A program made the position numbers and the translations under genes. From positions 23,763 through 87,762 of the forward strand of contig NZ_JAELTN010000016.1 of NCBI RefSeq assembly GCF_016428855.1: 64,000 nucleotides of DNA. The letters are read 5' to 3'. The DNA is from Pedobacter sp. ASV28 (GTDB lineage: Bacteria > Bacteroidota > Bacteroidia > Sphingobacteriales > Sphingobacteriaceae). Within the stretch, counting starts at the first letter, position 1. Each line of letters begins with the position of its first letter. The notes under the pieces were generated by a model, which was not told the origin of the DNA, did not search any database, and saw only the letters and a program-made list of their open reading frames with translations. Positions 53,838 through 62,316 of the stretch are shown here, in pieces.

Positions 53838-54412
53838 CGATAGATATTAAAGAACTTACCGCACTCGCACATTTAAGCTATATCGCTTCGCCATATCCAG
53901 ATTTATCGAAAAAGATAGAAGCCCTAAGGCTGCCAGACCTTAACAAAATCGGAAATGTCCTTGGCTCTCCCTATTTCATGCAGTTAAACTTAATGAAGCC
54001 AGATAATGAAATCATCACCTTGCCCAACGAACCCCTTGTAAGCATCTCCTTACAAAAAACAATCGTTGAAACGGCAACTGTTGGAGAGCAAAGGAAAGGG
54101 ACTGTAAAGGAATACATCTGTACGGAAGATTTTAATATCGATATAAAAGGAGTCTGTATAGGCAAAAATGAGGACTACCCTACCGAAGAAGTAACACGGC
54201 TCAAAGACCTATTCATGGTCAATGAAGCACTGGAAGTTAAAGAAAATTTTTTCTTGGGACTTTTTGGCATCGAAAAAATCGTATTAAAATCACTAAAGCT
54301 AGATGAAATGATTGGGCAAGAAAGTGTACAGAAATATACCATTACCGCCATAAGTGACATGCCGTTTTTTGCCGAGCTGAAAGATAGGGCGGCACTTATT
54401 AATAAATCATAA
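53834..54412 (+). CDS. DUF6046-like tail protein
   Basis: The 192-residue protein lies between the tape measure and the hub gene, overlapping the former by 4 bases. Pattern recall suggests DUF6046 of Bacteroidota phage tails (VKEYICTEDFNIDIKGVCIG). It is likely a tube-completion or baseplate-connecting protein, the place of gp54/P2 U-like factors; not verified. Confidence 0.65.
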   Translation: MTIDIKELTALAHLSYIASPYPDLSKKIEALRLPDLNKIGNVLGSPYFMQLNLMKPDNEIITLPNEPLVSISLQKTIVETATVGEQRKGTVKEYICTEDFNIDIKGVCIGKNEDYPTEEVTRLKDLFMVNEALEVKENFFLGLFGIEKIVLKSLKLDEMIGQESVQKYTITAISDMPFFAELKDRAALINKS

Positions 54413-54416
54413 GACC

Positions 54417-55403
54417 ATGTTCGTTTTACAAGGATATTTTGAAATAGGCAATTATAGGTTTAATGCCATTAATAACATTGAAATTACACGGTCTATAGAG
54501 GAGCTGACCAGCACCGCGGTCATTAAAATGCCCAGCAAGTTCTATATCAAAGAAGATGGACAATTGAAATATACCGAACAGGTTATTAAAAAATACCAAC
54601 CTGTTAAAATTGTACTTGGCTACAAGGGCAAGCCTGAAGTGGTAGAATTTAATGGTTTTGTAGATAAGGTTAAATATAGCATCCCCATGGAAATTCATTG
54701 CGAAGATGCCATGCAATTGCTGAAAAGGAAGGATTTTATATTTAATGAGCCTAAGCCCAACTTAAGAGATATCCTATTGCAAATAGTAAAGGATACCCCC
54801 ATTAAACTAGCGGCAAAGATGTCCGACATGAAATTGGACAAATGGGTATTTAAAGAGGGCAATGCGGCACAGGCCCTGGCAAAGCTGAAGCAAGATTTGC
54901 CAATGTACCATTTCTACATCAATCAAAATGGCGAATTGTATGCGGGTCTTAAACATTTGAATAAAGTACTCGAATCCGTTACCTACGATCTAAACTACAG
55001 CTTGGTAGAAAACAACCTTGAATTTAAGGACGGTAGCGAAAGAAAAGTAAGGGTGATTTATAAAAGTACCACAAAAGATAATAAGCCCATAAAAGTAGAA
55101 TTTGGCGAACAAGGTGGCGAAAAAGTAGAGGTCAACAATGCTACCATAACAAATAAGGAAAAATTAGCGGAGCTGGCACAAATACATTTGAAGAATCTAA
55201 AAGCAGATGGTTTTGAAGGAGATCTTACTTCTTTTCTCTTGCCTTATGCCGAACCGGGTATGGCCGCTCAACTCATCGATACCAAGCATCCCAATAGAGA
55301 AGGAAGGTATCTGATTAAAAAGGTGGTGACCACCTATGGGACTAAAGGCGCCCGGCGCAAGGTAAGTTTGGGCAATAGACTAACAATAGCGGATAAGAAA
55401 TGA
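54417..55403 (+). CDS. Baseplate hub protein (gpD-like)
   Basis: The 328-residue protein has the two-barrel layout of phage hub/late-control proteins, with a first region ending in GFVDKVKYSIPMEIHCEDAM, a middle swivel (DLPMYHFYINQNGELYAGL) and a C-terminal domain with AQIHLKNLKADGFEGDLTSF and GRYLIKKVVTTYGTKGARR. It forms a trimer joining the tube and the central spike. It is followed by an OB-fold protein, as D is by V in related phages. Confidence 0.72.
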   Translation: MFVLQGYFEIGNYRFNAINNIEITRSIEELTSTAVIKMPSKFYIKEDGQLKYTEQVIKKYQPVKIVLGYKGKPEVVEFNGFVDKVKYSIPMEIHCEDAMQLLKRKDFIFNEPKPNLRDILLQIVKDTPIKLAAKMSDMKLDKWVFKEGNAAQALAKLKQDLPMYHFYINQNGELYAGLKHLNKVLESVTYDLNYSLVENNLEFKDGSERKVRVIYKSTTKDNKPIKVEFGEQGGEKVEVNNATITNKEKLAELAQIHLKNLKADGFEGDLTSFLLPYAEPGMAAQLIDTKHPNREGRYLIKKVVTTYGTKGARRKVSLGNRLTIADKK

Positions 55404-55891
55404 CCGAGGAAATAGCAAGAAAATTAAAGTTGATAGGTAAGCAGGATATTGATACCTCTATTATGACCGTACTGTCCGTTGATAAAACCAATGGCACCTG
55501 TATCTGTGATGATGGCGAAATCAAACATACCGACGTGCGCCTTTCGGCCATTATTGACAATCGGCTACAAAAGTTTTACCTATTCCCAAAGGTAAACAGT
55601 ACCGTATTGGTTACACCAATTAATGCAGATTATAATCTGCAGTTCGTAAGTGCTGTTAGCGAAGTGGAAGACTTTAGTTTGGTTATTGAGGCTTGTAAGA
55701 TGCAGATAGACAAAGAGGGTTTCTTGCTTAAAAAGGAAAACGAAACCTTAAGAGCATTAATGCTCGACCTATTGGCGGCCATTAAGGCCATGAAGTTTAC
55801 CACCAATGCAGGTCCAACCATTGCCCTGGTAAACGCCCCACAATTTACGGCTATTGAAAACCGGTTTAAACAATTTTTAAAGGAGGCTTAA
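55400..55891 (+). CDS. Baseplate spike-like OB-fold protein (gpV-like)
   Basis: The 163-residue protein begins with an OB-fold (IMTVLSVDKTNGTCICDDGE, FYLFPKVNSTVLVTPIN) and has a helical C-terminal part (LKKENETLRALMLDLLAAIKAM). It overlaps the hub by 4 bases. Spike proteins carry a membrane-piercing tip, but none is visible here, so the tip may be another protein or it may be a shorter adaptor. Confidence 0.6.
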   Translation: MTEEIARKLKLIGKQDIDTSIMTVLSVDKTNGTCICDDGEIKHTDVRLSAIIDNRLQKFYLFPKVNSTVLVTPINADYNLQFVSAVSEVEDFSLVIEACKMQIDKEGFLLKKENETLRALMLDLLAAIKAMKFTTNAGPTIALVNAPQFTAIENRFKQFLKEA

Positions 55892-55892
55892 A

Positions 55893-56111
55893 ATGGCTTT
55901 AAATAAAGACAGGCTAAAACAAAAGGTAAAAGATGCCTTTACGGCCGTACAGAACGAAGAACAGGATCACCAAGCTGCACTAGACCATATTGCAGAGCAA
56001 CTGGCCACAGCCATTATTGAAGAGATCAAACAATTGACCATTGCCTATAACAGTGGGCTTTTGGCACCTAATGGTGCAGTAACAGGAACGTTTAACGCAA
56101 CACTCAGCTAA
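55893..56111 (+). CDS. Small tail-operon protein
   Basis: The 72-residue protein is mostly helical (RLKQKVKDAFTAVQNEEQDH, LDHIAEQLATAIIEEI) with a short Gly/Ala-rich end. No family was recognised. It sits between spike-like and membrane coiled-coil genes with one base of spacing on each side. Confidence 0.6.
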   Translation: MALNKDRLKQKVKDAFTAVQNEEQDHQAALDHIAEQLATAIIEEIKQLTIAYNSGLLAPNGAVTGTFNATLS

Positions 56112-56387
56112 GTGGAACATTTTTTTAAGGAATACATCAGCCAATTGATCACCGCATTGATCGGGGCTTTTATCGGCTGGTTTTTCCAACGGAAAAAACA
56201 ACAGGCCGAAGTACGTACCAATGAAATTGAAAATGCCGAAAAAGCATTGCAATACTATAGAAGAATGGTCGATGACCTCGGCCAAAGACTCACCCAGGCC
56301 ATTGCAGAACTCAACAGGCTAGAAGAAAAGGTAGAAGCATTGACCAAAGAACTGAAAAAATACAAGCAATTGAACGGGAAAGTATGA
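56112..56387 (+). CDS. Membrane-anchored coiled-coil protein
   Basis: The 91-residue product starts with GTG directly after the previous stop. One helix near residues 9-25 (ISQLITALIGAFIGWFF) is followed by basic residues and a long coiled coil (about 45-90, RLTQAIAELNRLEEKVEAL). The layout resembles a type II membrane protein such as an i-spanin or a holin-associated factor, but here it lies within the baseplate genes. Function unknown. Confidence 0.6.
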   Translation: MEHFFKEYISQLITALIGAFIGWFFQRKKQQAEVRTNEIENAEKALQYYRRMVDDLGQRLTQAIAELNRLEEKVEALTKELKKYKQLNGKV

Positions 56388-56680
56388 TGTTAAAAAAAGC
56401 ACTACACAACCAGTCGGTTTTTGATTTTGCCCTCTTACACACGGGCAGTATAATGGGAGTTTTGGCCTTTTGCCAAAGCAATGCCATTTCACTAACCGAC
56501 GATTTGATAGCAGGCCAGGAATATCTTGTTCCAGAGGGAATACTATCAGACACAGACATTAAGATTTATTATGCCAATAATGGCTATAAGCCAGCAACGG
56601 CAATACAAGGAAATACCACCATCATCACAGATTATGGTATTGGCGACATGATTATAGGCAACTCATTTTTAGTAAGATAA
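56384..56680 (+). CDS. LysM-like small tail protein
   Basis: The 98-residue protein has the LysM-like pattern QSVFDFALLHTGSIMGVLAF...NAISLTDDLIAGQEYLVPE. In contractile phages a small LysM-like protein (gpX/gp53 type) joins the tube end to the baseplate. It overlaps both neighbours (4 and 1 bases). Confidence 0.6.
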   Translation: MMLKKALHNQSVFDFALLHTGSIMGVLAFCQSNAISLTDDLIAGQEYLVPEGILSDTDIKIYYANNGYKPATAIQGNTTIITDYGIGDMIIGNSFLVR

Positions 56681-57519
56681 TGGCAAGAAGCATAGAACAA
56701 ATACAGGCAGAAATTATACAGGCCAAAGAAGGCAATTCGACCCTGGCACAATTGAACAGCACAAGTAAAGTAGCCGTGTGGAGATTAATCACCTATGTAA
56801 TGGCCGTAGCCATTTACACTTTAGAGGTATTGTTTGATCTCCACAAGGCTGAAACCGATAACAAGATAGCTATACTTAAACCACACACACAAAGATGGTA
56901 CAGACAAAAAGCGCTATCTTTTCAATATGGTTACCACCTGGCAACAGATGCCGATTATTATAACAATGATGGCATTGATGATACTTTGATAGAACAAAGC
57001 AAGATCATTAAATACTCGGCAGTAACCGAAGCAACGGGAGAAAGTCGTGTCATTATTAAAATCGCAACTGAAACGGCCGATGAGCTAAGTCCTATTACCC
57101 CAGAACAGAAACAGGCCTTCGATGCCTATATTTTTGAGATCAAGGATGCCGGTGTTAACGTTTCCACCATTAACTTCTTGCCAGACAGGCTATACCTTAC
57201 CATGCGAATTTATTATGACCCTTTGGTGCTCGATGAACAAGGCAACAGCATACTAAGCGGTGGTCGACCAGTAGAAGAGGCCATCAAAGCCTACCTAAAG
57301 GAAATGCCTTTCGACGGAGAACTGGTATTGGCGCATTTGGTAGATAGACTGCAGACCGTAGAGGGTGTACGTATACCACATATCGATAATGCCGAAAGCA
57401 GCTGGATTGACAACAACACCAACGATTACGGAACGCCCCAGCCCATTAATGTAAAAAAGGTACCCGTATCAGGTTATTTCAAAGTAGTAGATTTTAGTCG
57501 TATAAGTTATGTGGTATAA
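56680..57519 (+). CDS. Baseplate J-like protein
   Basis: The 279-residue protein lies where gpJ is expected and has fitting features: an N-terminal helical part (RSIEQIQAEIIQAKEG, VAVWRLITYVMAVAIY) and a C-terminal ferredoxin-like part (VNVSTINFLPDRLYLTMRIYYD, VKKVPVSGYFKVVD). Such wedge proteins shape the baseplate. It overlaps the next gene by 11 bases. Confidence 0.6.
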   Translation: MARSIEQIQAEIIQAKEGNSTLAQLNSTSKVAVWRLITYVMAVAIYTLEVLFDLHKAETDNKIAILKPHTQRWYRQKALSFQYGYHLATDADYYNNDGIDDTLIEQSKIIKYSAVTEATGESRVIIKIATETADELSPITPEQKQAFDAYIFEIKDAGVNVSTINFLPDRLYLTMRIYYDPLVLDEQGNSILSGGRPVEEAIKAYLKEMPFDGELVLAHLVDRLQTVEGVRIPHIDNAESSWIDNNTNDYGTPQPINVKKVPVSGYFKVVDFSRISYVV

Positions 57520-57979
57520 ACTAGATCTTAACAAACTGGTGGTTTTACTGGTGCCTACATTCTTACGCAGGCCCCTATTTATTTCATGGCTGCAATCTTT
57601 GGTGGCTCCCTTAGTGAGCGTACAACAATCATGGTATGTAAAACGATTAGATAATCTATATAAGCTAGATCACAATGGACAGATCTGTTACTTGCGCAAA
57701 GCCCTGAACGATGCCTTTGATCCTTCATTAAGACGTATTTACATTACCGACGGAAATAAATATACAAGGGCATATATCTATACCAATGGCGAACAGCAAA
57801 CCAAGTACCTGGGCAAGATGCATTTAAGACAGGTGGATGACTATGCCGATACCGGAGTAGACTTTAGGGTCATCATGCCGAGCGACTTTTCCCTGCCCAG
57901 CAATATTTATCAGCTCAGGGCACTGATCGATTTTTATAAACTGGCTTCCAAAAGATATTTAATAGAGTTACAACAATGA
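57509..57979 (+). CDS. Baseplate I-like tail protein
   Basis: The 156-residue protein follows J and precedes the collar fibre, the order of P2 gpI. It has a basic, hydrophobic N-terminus (LVVLLVPTFLRRPLFISWL) and a mixed C-terminus. Position carries most of the evidence. Confidence 0.55.
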   Translation: MWYKLDLNKLVVLLVPTFLRRPLFISWLQSLVAPLVSVQQSWYVKRLDNLYKLDHNGQICYLRKALNDAFDPSLRRIYITDGNKYTRAYIYTNGEQQTKYLGKMHLRQVDDYADTGVDFRVIMPSDFSLPSNIYQLRALIDFYKLASKRYLIELQQ

Positions 57980-58806
57980 ACAAGATACTTTTACAACAAA
58001 CAGGTGGTTTCCCGTTAGAAACCGACACCTTAGATTATATGCAAACAGCATATGCACAACTACAGGCTATTGCCGCATTAGGAGGTGACAATTACATCTT
58101 ATCTGGATGCGTAGCAACAGGTGGCAGTACTGGCAATGGCGTTGTCGTGCTCGCAGGTGAAGTGCTCGAATTCAGGGGTGGGATTACACAGGCAAGCATT
58201 GTCATTAGAGAGGACAGGCAGAGCCGTCCTTTCGAAAATGGCCAGGTGAAGGAGGTATTTATTACTCGTTATGCTACCTTTGGTACAGGGGCAGAGGCCA
58301 TTGCCTGGAATACCATTTCCAAGTTAAAAAACCTTTCCCTATTCAAAAATCTGCCCACCTCAGCTTCATCGGCCATTAACTTAGACGATGAGCAGACCTT
58401 GGCCACCTCAAAAGCGGTAAAGCTCTTGAACGATAAAATAGAATCTAATTTACCAACGGGATGCATCTTGATCTGGAGTGGTTCTATTAACAGCATACCT
58501 ATAGGCTTTGCCTTATGCGACGGCAGTAATGGACGTCCCGATCTAAGGGATAGGTTTGTTTTGGGAGCTGGTCTGAACTATTCAGTGGCTGCAATTGGCG
58601 GGGAAAAAGAACATCGGTTAACGATAGACGAGATGCCAAGCCATAGCCATGGTTACACTGCACCACGTAACGACCAAAATGTTGATGCCGGTGGAAATAG
58701 CAGATATGGTGCGGTACAAGGAGGAACAACAACAAGCACAGGCGGTAACCTACCACACAACAATATGCCTCCATATTACACCTTGGCTTACATTATTAAG
58801 CTTTAG
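57976..58806 (+). CDS. Tail fibre with tail-collar domain
   Basis: The 276-residue protein has a Gly/Thr-rich middle and a classical collar end: GFALCDGSNGRPDLRDRF, IGGEKEHRLTIDEMPSHSHGY and LPHNNMPPYYTLAYIIKL. Collar domains form the tip of receptor-binding fibres. Similar collar proteins are diversified by DGRs in some Bacteroidota phages, but no reverse transcriptase lies in this window. Confidence 0.8.
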   Translation: MNKILLQQTGGFPLETDTLDYMQTAYAQLQAIAALGGDNYILSGCVATGGSTGNGVVVLAGEVLEFRGGITQASIVIREDRQSRPFENGQVKEVFITRYATFGTGAEAIAWNTISKLKNLSLFKNLPTSASSAINLDDEQTLATSKAVKLLNDKIESNLPTGCILIWSGSINSIPIGFALCDGSNGRPDLRDRFVLGAGLNYSVAAIGGEKEHRLTIDEMPSHSHGYTAPRNDQNVDAGGNSRYGAVQGGTTTSTGGNLPHNNMPPYYTLAYIIKL

Positions 58807-58811
58807 TTGCT

Positions 58812-59693
58812 ATGGCAAGACAGGCTTTAAATATTATAAAGAACTGGTTCAAAACAGGACTTAAACCCACGCAGAACCAATTCTGGGACACTTGGGACAG
58901 TTTCTGGCATAAGGATGAGAAAATTCCCACAAATGCCATCGAAAACTTGGATTCCAGGTTTAATGAAAAGGCAGACCAAGGCGCTTTTCTAAGTCACCTT
59001 AATGACATCAATGCCCATAATGGGCTCTTGGCCGCTAAGGCTAATTTAATTGACGGCAATACCTTTTCAGGCAGTCAAACTATTAATCTAGTCGATTTTT
59101 CTGATGGTTTTAGGATAAATGCCAAAAATGAAGATGATGAACATAAATCACTGTATATCAAGGCATCATACACTGGTCATAATATTCAAATCGGCTCTCC
59201 TACCAATAACGGTATAGAGATCATAGGGGGAGCAGGAAGTTTTGAGCAAGGTGCCCCCTCTTTAATTCTAAGCAACAATTTTGGAAGTTTCCTAGATATA
59301 CCTACAGGGCATACCATGGATTTGAAAGGCTCCTTTTCTTTAAACGGTAGAAACCTAATGCAATGGCTTACCCCAGCATTACTAGTTTTAGATGCTAATA
59401 GTCCAGTCATAGGGGGGTATTCGAGTCTGAAATTAAGCTACAGCAATACCCATGCTGTCAGCATTGTATGTTGTCCGGAAAGTTCTGCCGATTCAATTAT
59501 GGATTTATATCTACCTCCCAACACCGAATCGTATGAAGGTCAACAAGTGCACGTTAAATGCCAACATGGCAATTATTTCGTTAGAATTAAAGACAGCTTA
59601 GGAACCCAAATCGAAGAGGTGGGTGGTAAAGTCACTTATTACTTTAGGTTTACAGCCGGCAGCTGGGGAGGTGTTGTAAACTGGATAGAATAA
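58812..59693 (+). CDS. Tail fibre paralogue 1
   Basis: The 293-residue protein begins with the ~78-residue N-terminal module shared by the next two genes (IKNWFKTGLKPTQNQFWDTW, SFWHKDEKIPTNAIENLDSR). The remaining part is a beta-rich fibre with a terminal FRFTAGSWGGVVNWIE segment. The conserved N-terminus probably docks on the baseplate; the rest determines binding. It follows the collar gene by 5 bases. Confidence 0.75.
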   Translation: MARQALNIIKNWFKTGLKPTQNQFWDTWDSFWHKDEKIPTNAIENLDSRFNEKADQGAFLSHLNDINAHNGLLAAKANLIDGNTFSGSQTINLVDFSDGFRINAKNEDDEHKSLYIKASYTGHNIQIGSPTNNGIEIIGGAGSFEQGAPSLILSNNFGSFLDIPTGHTMDLKGSFSLNGRNLMQWLTPALLVLDANSPVIGGYSSLKLSYSNTHAVSIVCCPESSADSIMDLYLPPNTESYEGQQVHVKCQHGNYFVRIKDSLGTQIEEVGGKVTYYFRFTAGSWGGVVNWIE

Positions 59694-59826
59694 GCCAGGT
59701 CTCACTTCTAAGCTTGACAAAATAATACTTAGCAGAACCGTGCAACTGGTTTCTAATACTAGGCATAACAATGAATATTTCCAATACTTATTACATCTTT
59801 CACCTCGCAATATTTAATTACAAGGA

Positions 59827-62217
59827 ATGGCAAAGCAGACTTTAAACATTATAAAAAACTGGTTCAGGACCGGTTTAAAACCTACACAAAACCAATTCTG
59901 GGACACTTGGGACAGTTTTTGGCACAAAGACGAAAAAATCCCAACCAATGCCATCGAAAACCTGGATTCCAGGTTTGACGAAAAGGCAGACCAAGGAGCA
60001 TTTCAAAGTCACCTTAATGATGTGGATGCCCATAGCGAACTGTTGGCCACTAAGGCTAATTTAATTGGTGGCAATACTTTTATGGGTGCTCAACAGATCA
60101 CTGGAGATGATACCCTATTGGCACTGGACTCCCAGCAGTTAAAAGTGCTCGATTTGGCTAACAGTTTATCTACGACAATAACGCCTAACGGTATAAGCTG
60201 GGAAGCAGAAGGGCAAGCCCATGAATACACATTTCCAACAACTAGCGGTACCCTAGCATTAGCCGATGACATCGACAACTTCATTAAACCCATAGAAGTT
60301 ACCTATGCCGATTTGGTGGATCTGATCAACAGCAGCTCTTTGGTAGCCAACCAAAAATACCTAATTACAGATTTTCAGACGATACATACTATACCAAACT
60401 CTTCACCTGCTGAGCTGAACACAGGGCCGGTGGAACCCCTCATAATAAAAGCCAGTGGAGTTAATTCGATCTATTCAGAAGTCAAAAGTACTCTATATCC
60501 ACAAGATATATTGAAGTATAAAATTGATAATGAGAATGGGAGCACTAAGGGTACTATTGTTTACAGGGAAGACACTATACAAAAAAATATACTATTCTAT
60601 GATTTTAGACATTATAAAATCAGAAGATGGAAATTGAATCCTCCTACTTGGACTAATATTGGATTTACCATAGGAAATTCAGTCCAATTAAACAATGCTA
60701 TATATCATTGTGTTGCAACACATGGTACTGGGCAAAATCCCGAAACTGAGACTCAGTACTGGAAAAAAATAATAGATGATAATACAAATTATTTATCACA
60801 TACGAGTGCAAATTTTAGCCTAACATTAAGTGCATCCACAAGTGGAAATCTACTTATACCTACTAATATAAATGATTATATAGATACAGTAACATTTCCT
60901 AATTATACAAATATTAAAGGTAATACCATTGGAATGAGGCCATCTATTATCGCCAATATAGTAGTTTATACAGATGGGCAACCTTTTGGATTTGTAAATA
61001 ACACTATAACACATCACACAGCTACCTCATTCTCATTAAGAGGAACTTATTATTGTTACGACAATTATTTTAGAATTCTTCAAACAGCGTTAATAGTTGG
61101 GAATAATCAGGGAACTGCCAGTACTAATATAGCAATGTTACAGAATAATATAGATACTGCATTTTCAGTTTTATTTGGTGGGGGTTCTTTTTATTACAAT
61201 AATATTAATCAAATACAACAGTGCGTATTACAAGGAACATACAGATTAAACAGTGGTCAAAGATTAGCATATTTAATGGGGCCAAGTACGTTTAACAGTA
61301 ATAATTTTAAAACCATTGGGCCGGTTAAATTTACTAATACCAATCATCAGATTCTTGGTTGTAATTTTAATTGTAATATTGGTATTTTCTATGCTAATTC
61401 TTTTTCGGGCAATGCTCGAACATGGACTGTAACGGCTAACTTAATAGACAAAACATTTACTGGAAGTATTATATCAGACACGGATTCTCCTAATGCAATG
61501 ACAGATGCCCTTACAAAATCAGTAATATATGCGGGCCTCCCTGCTCCTATAGATGTTAATGATAAGGAGGACATGGCCAATAAAGCAACAAATCTAATTA
61601 GCCCAGACAACATTAAGTATCCCACCACACAGGCAGTAGCTACGGGCTTAAGTGAAAAGGCAAATCTTGGGACGAGTAATACTTTTACGGGGAACCAAAT
61701 AATAACAGCAGGTAAGCTAAGAGTCAATACCAATCGTGAAGACAAATATGATATGCCAATCGTCACCAATGGGATAAACATAGGAGGCACTGCTTTTTTT
61801 AGTGATGGAAATGGTGGTTTACAAATAGACGACGAGCACCAGGCAGCTCCCTTATATCGTTTAAACGGGGGGAGTATAGATTTACTAGCGGGAGGATATA
61901 TATATCATGTATTTGACCCAATCAACTCTGATGATGCCGCAAATAAACAGTATGTTGATAATATTGCGGCAGGTATTCCCCAAATAAAATATGGGAGCTT
62001 ATTGGTTACATTTAATGGTGGTGATACCGTATTTAATATTCCGCATGGTATGACCGGCATCACGGCCTCGTCATCCTTTGCGCTAACCTTTGGAGATGCC
62101 AGTAATTCTACTTTCATCCAATCTGTCAGAACATTGACAGCGACCCATATTGTGATCACTTGTAATACCGCACCTGCCGCAGGATCCCAGACCGTGTATT
62201 GGCAGGTATTCAAATAA
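59827..62217 (+). CDS. Tail fibre paralogue 2 (large, mosaic)
   Basis: The 796-residue fibre shares the N-terminal module. Residues about 158-580 hold a distinct domain (YADLVDLINSSSLVANQKYLITDF, YDFRHYKIRRWKLN), encoded by DNA clearly richer in AT than its flanks (about 60,440-61,600). Its C-terminus (IKYGSLLVTFNGGDTVFNIP) is another separate module. It looks assembled by recombination. Codon use in the middle differs from the rest of the phage. Confidence 0.78.
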   Translation: MAKQTLNIIKNWFRTGLKPTQNQFWDTWDSFWHKDEKIPTNAIENLDSRFDEKADQGAFQSHLNDVDAHSELLATKANLIGGNTFMGAQQITGDDTLLALDSQQLKVLDLANSLSTTITPNGISWEAEGQAHEYTFPTTSGTLALADDIDNFIKPIEVTYADLVDLINSSSLVANQKYLITDFQTIHTIPNSSPAELNTGPVEPLIIKASGVNSIYSEVKSTLYPQDILKYKIDNENGSTKGTIVYREDTIQKNILFYDFRHYKIRRWKLNPPTWTNIGFTIGNSVQLNNAIYHCVATHGTGQNPETETQYWKKIIDDNTNYLSHTSANFSLTLSASTSGNLLIPTNINDYIDTVTFPNYTNIKGNTIGMRPSIIANIVVYTDGQPFGFVNNTITHHTATSFSLRGTYYCYDNYFRILQTALIVGNNQGTASTNIAMLQNNIDTAFSVLFGGGSFYYNNINQIQQCVLQGTYRLNSGQRLAYLMGPSTFNSNNFKTIGPVKFTNTNHQILGCNFNCNIGIFYANSFSGNARTWTVTANLIDKTFTGSIISDTDSPNAMTDALTKSVIYAGLPAPIDVNDKEDMANKATNLISPDNIKYPTTQAVATGLSEKANLGTSNTFTGNQIITAGKLRVNTNREDKYDMPIVTNGINIGGTAFFSDGNGGLQIDDEHQAAPLYRLNGGSIDLLAGGYIYHVFDPINSDDAANKQYVDNIAAGIPQIKYGSLLVTFNGGDTVFNIPHGMTGITASSSFALTFGDASNSTFIQSVRTLTATHIVITCNTAPAAGSQTVYWQVFK

Positions 62218-62316
62218 TTAGCACTACCGATCATCAGTTTTATGGGAATACCCCGAGAAAAAAGACAGCATGATCAAGCGCCTTACATTAATGGCTAACC
62301 ATACCAAAATACCAAC

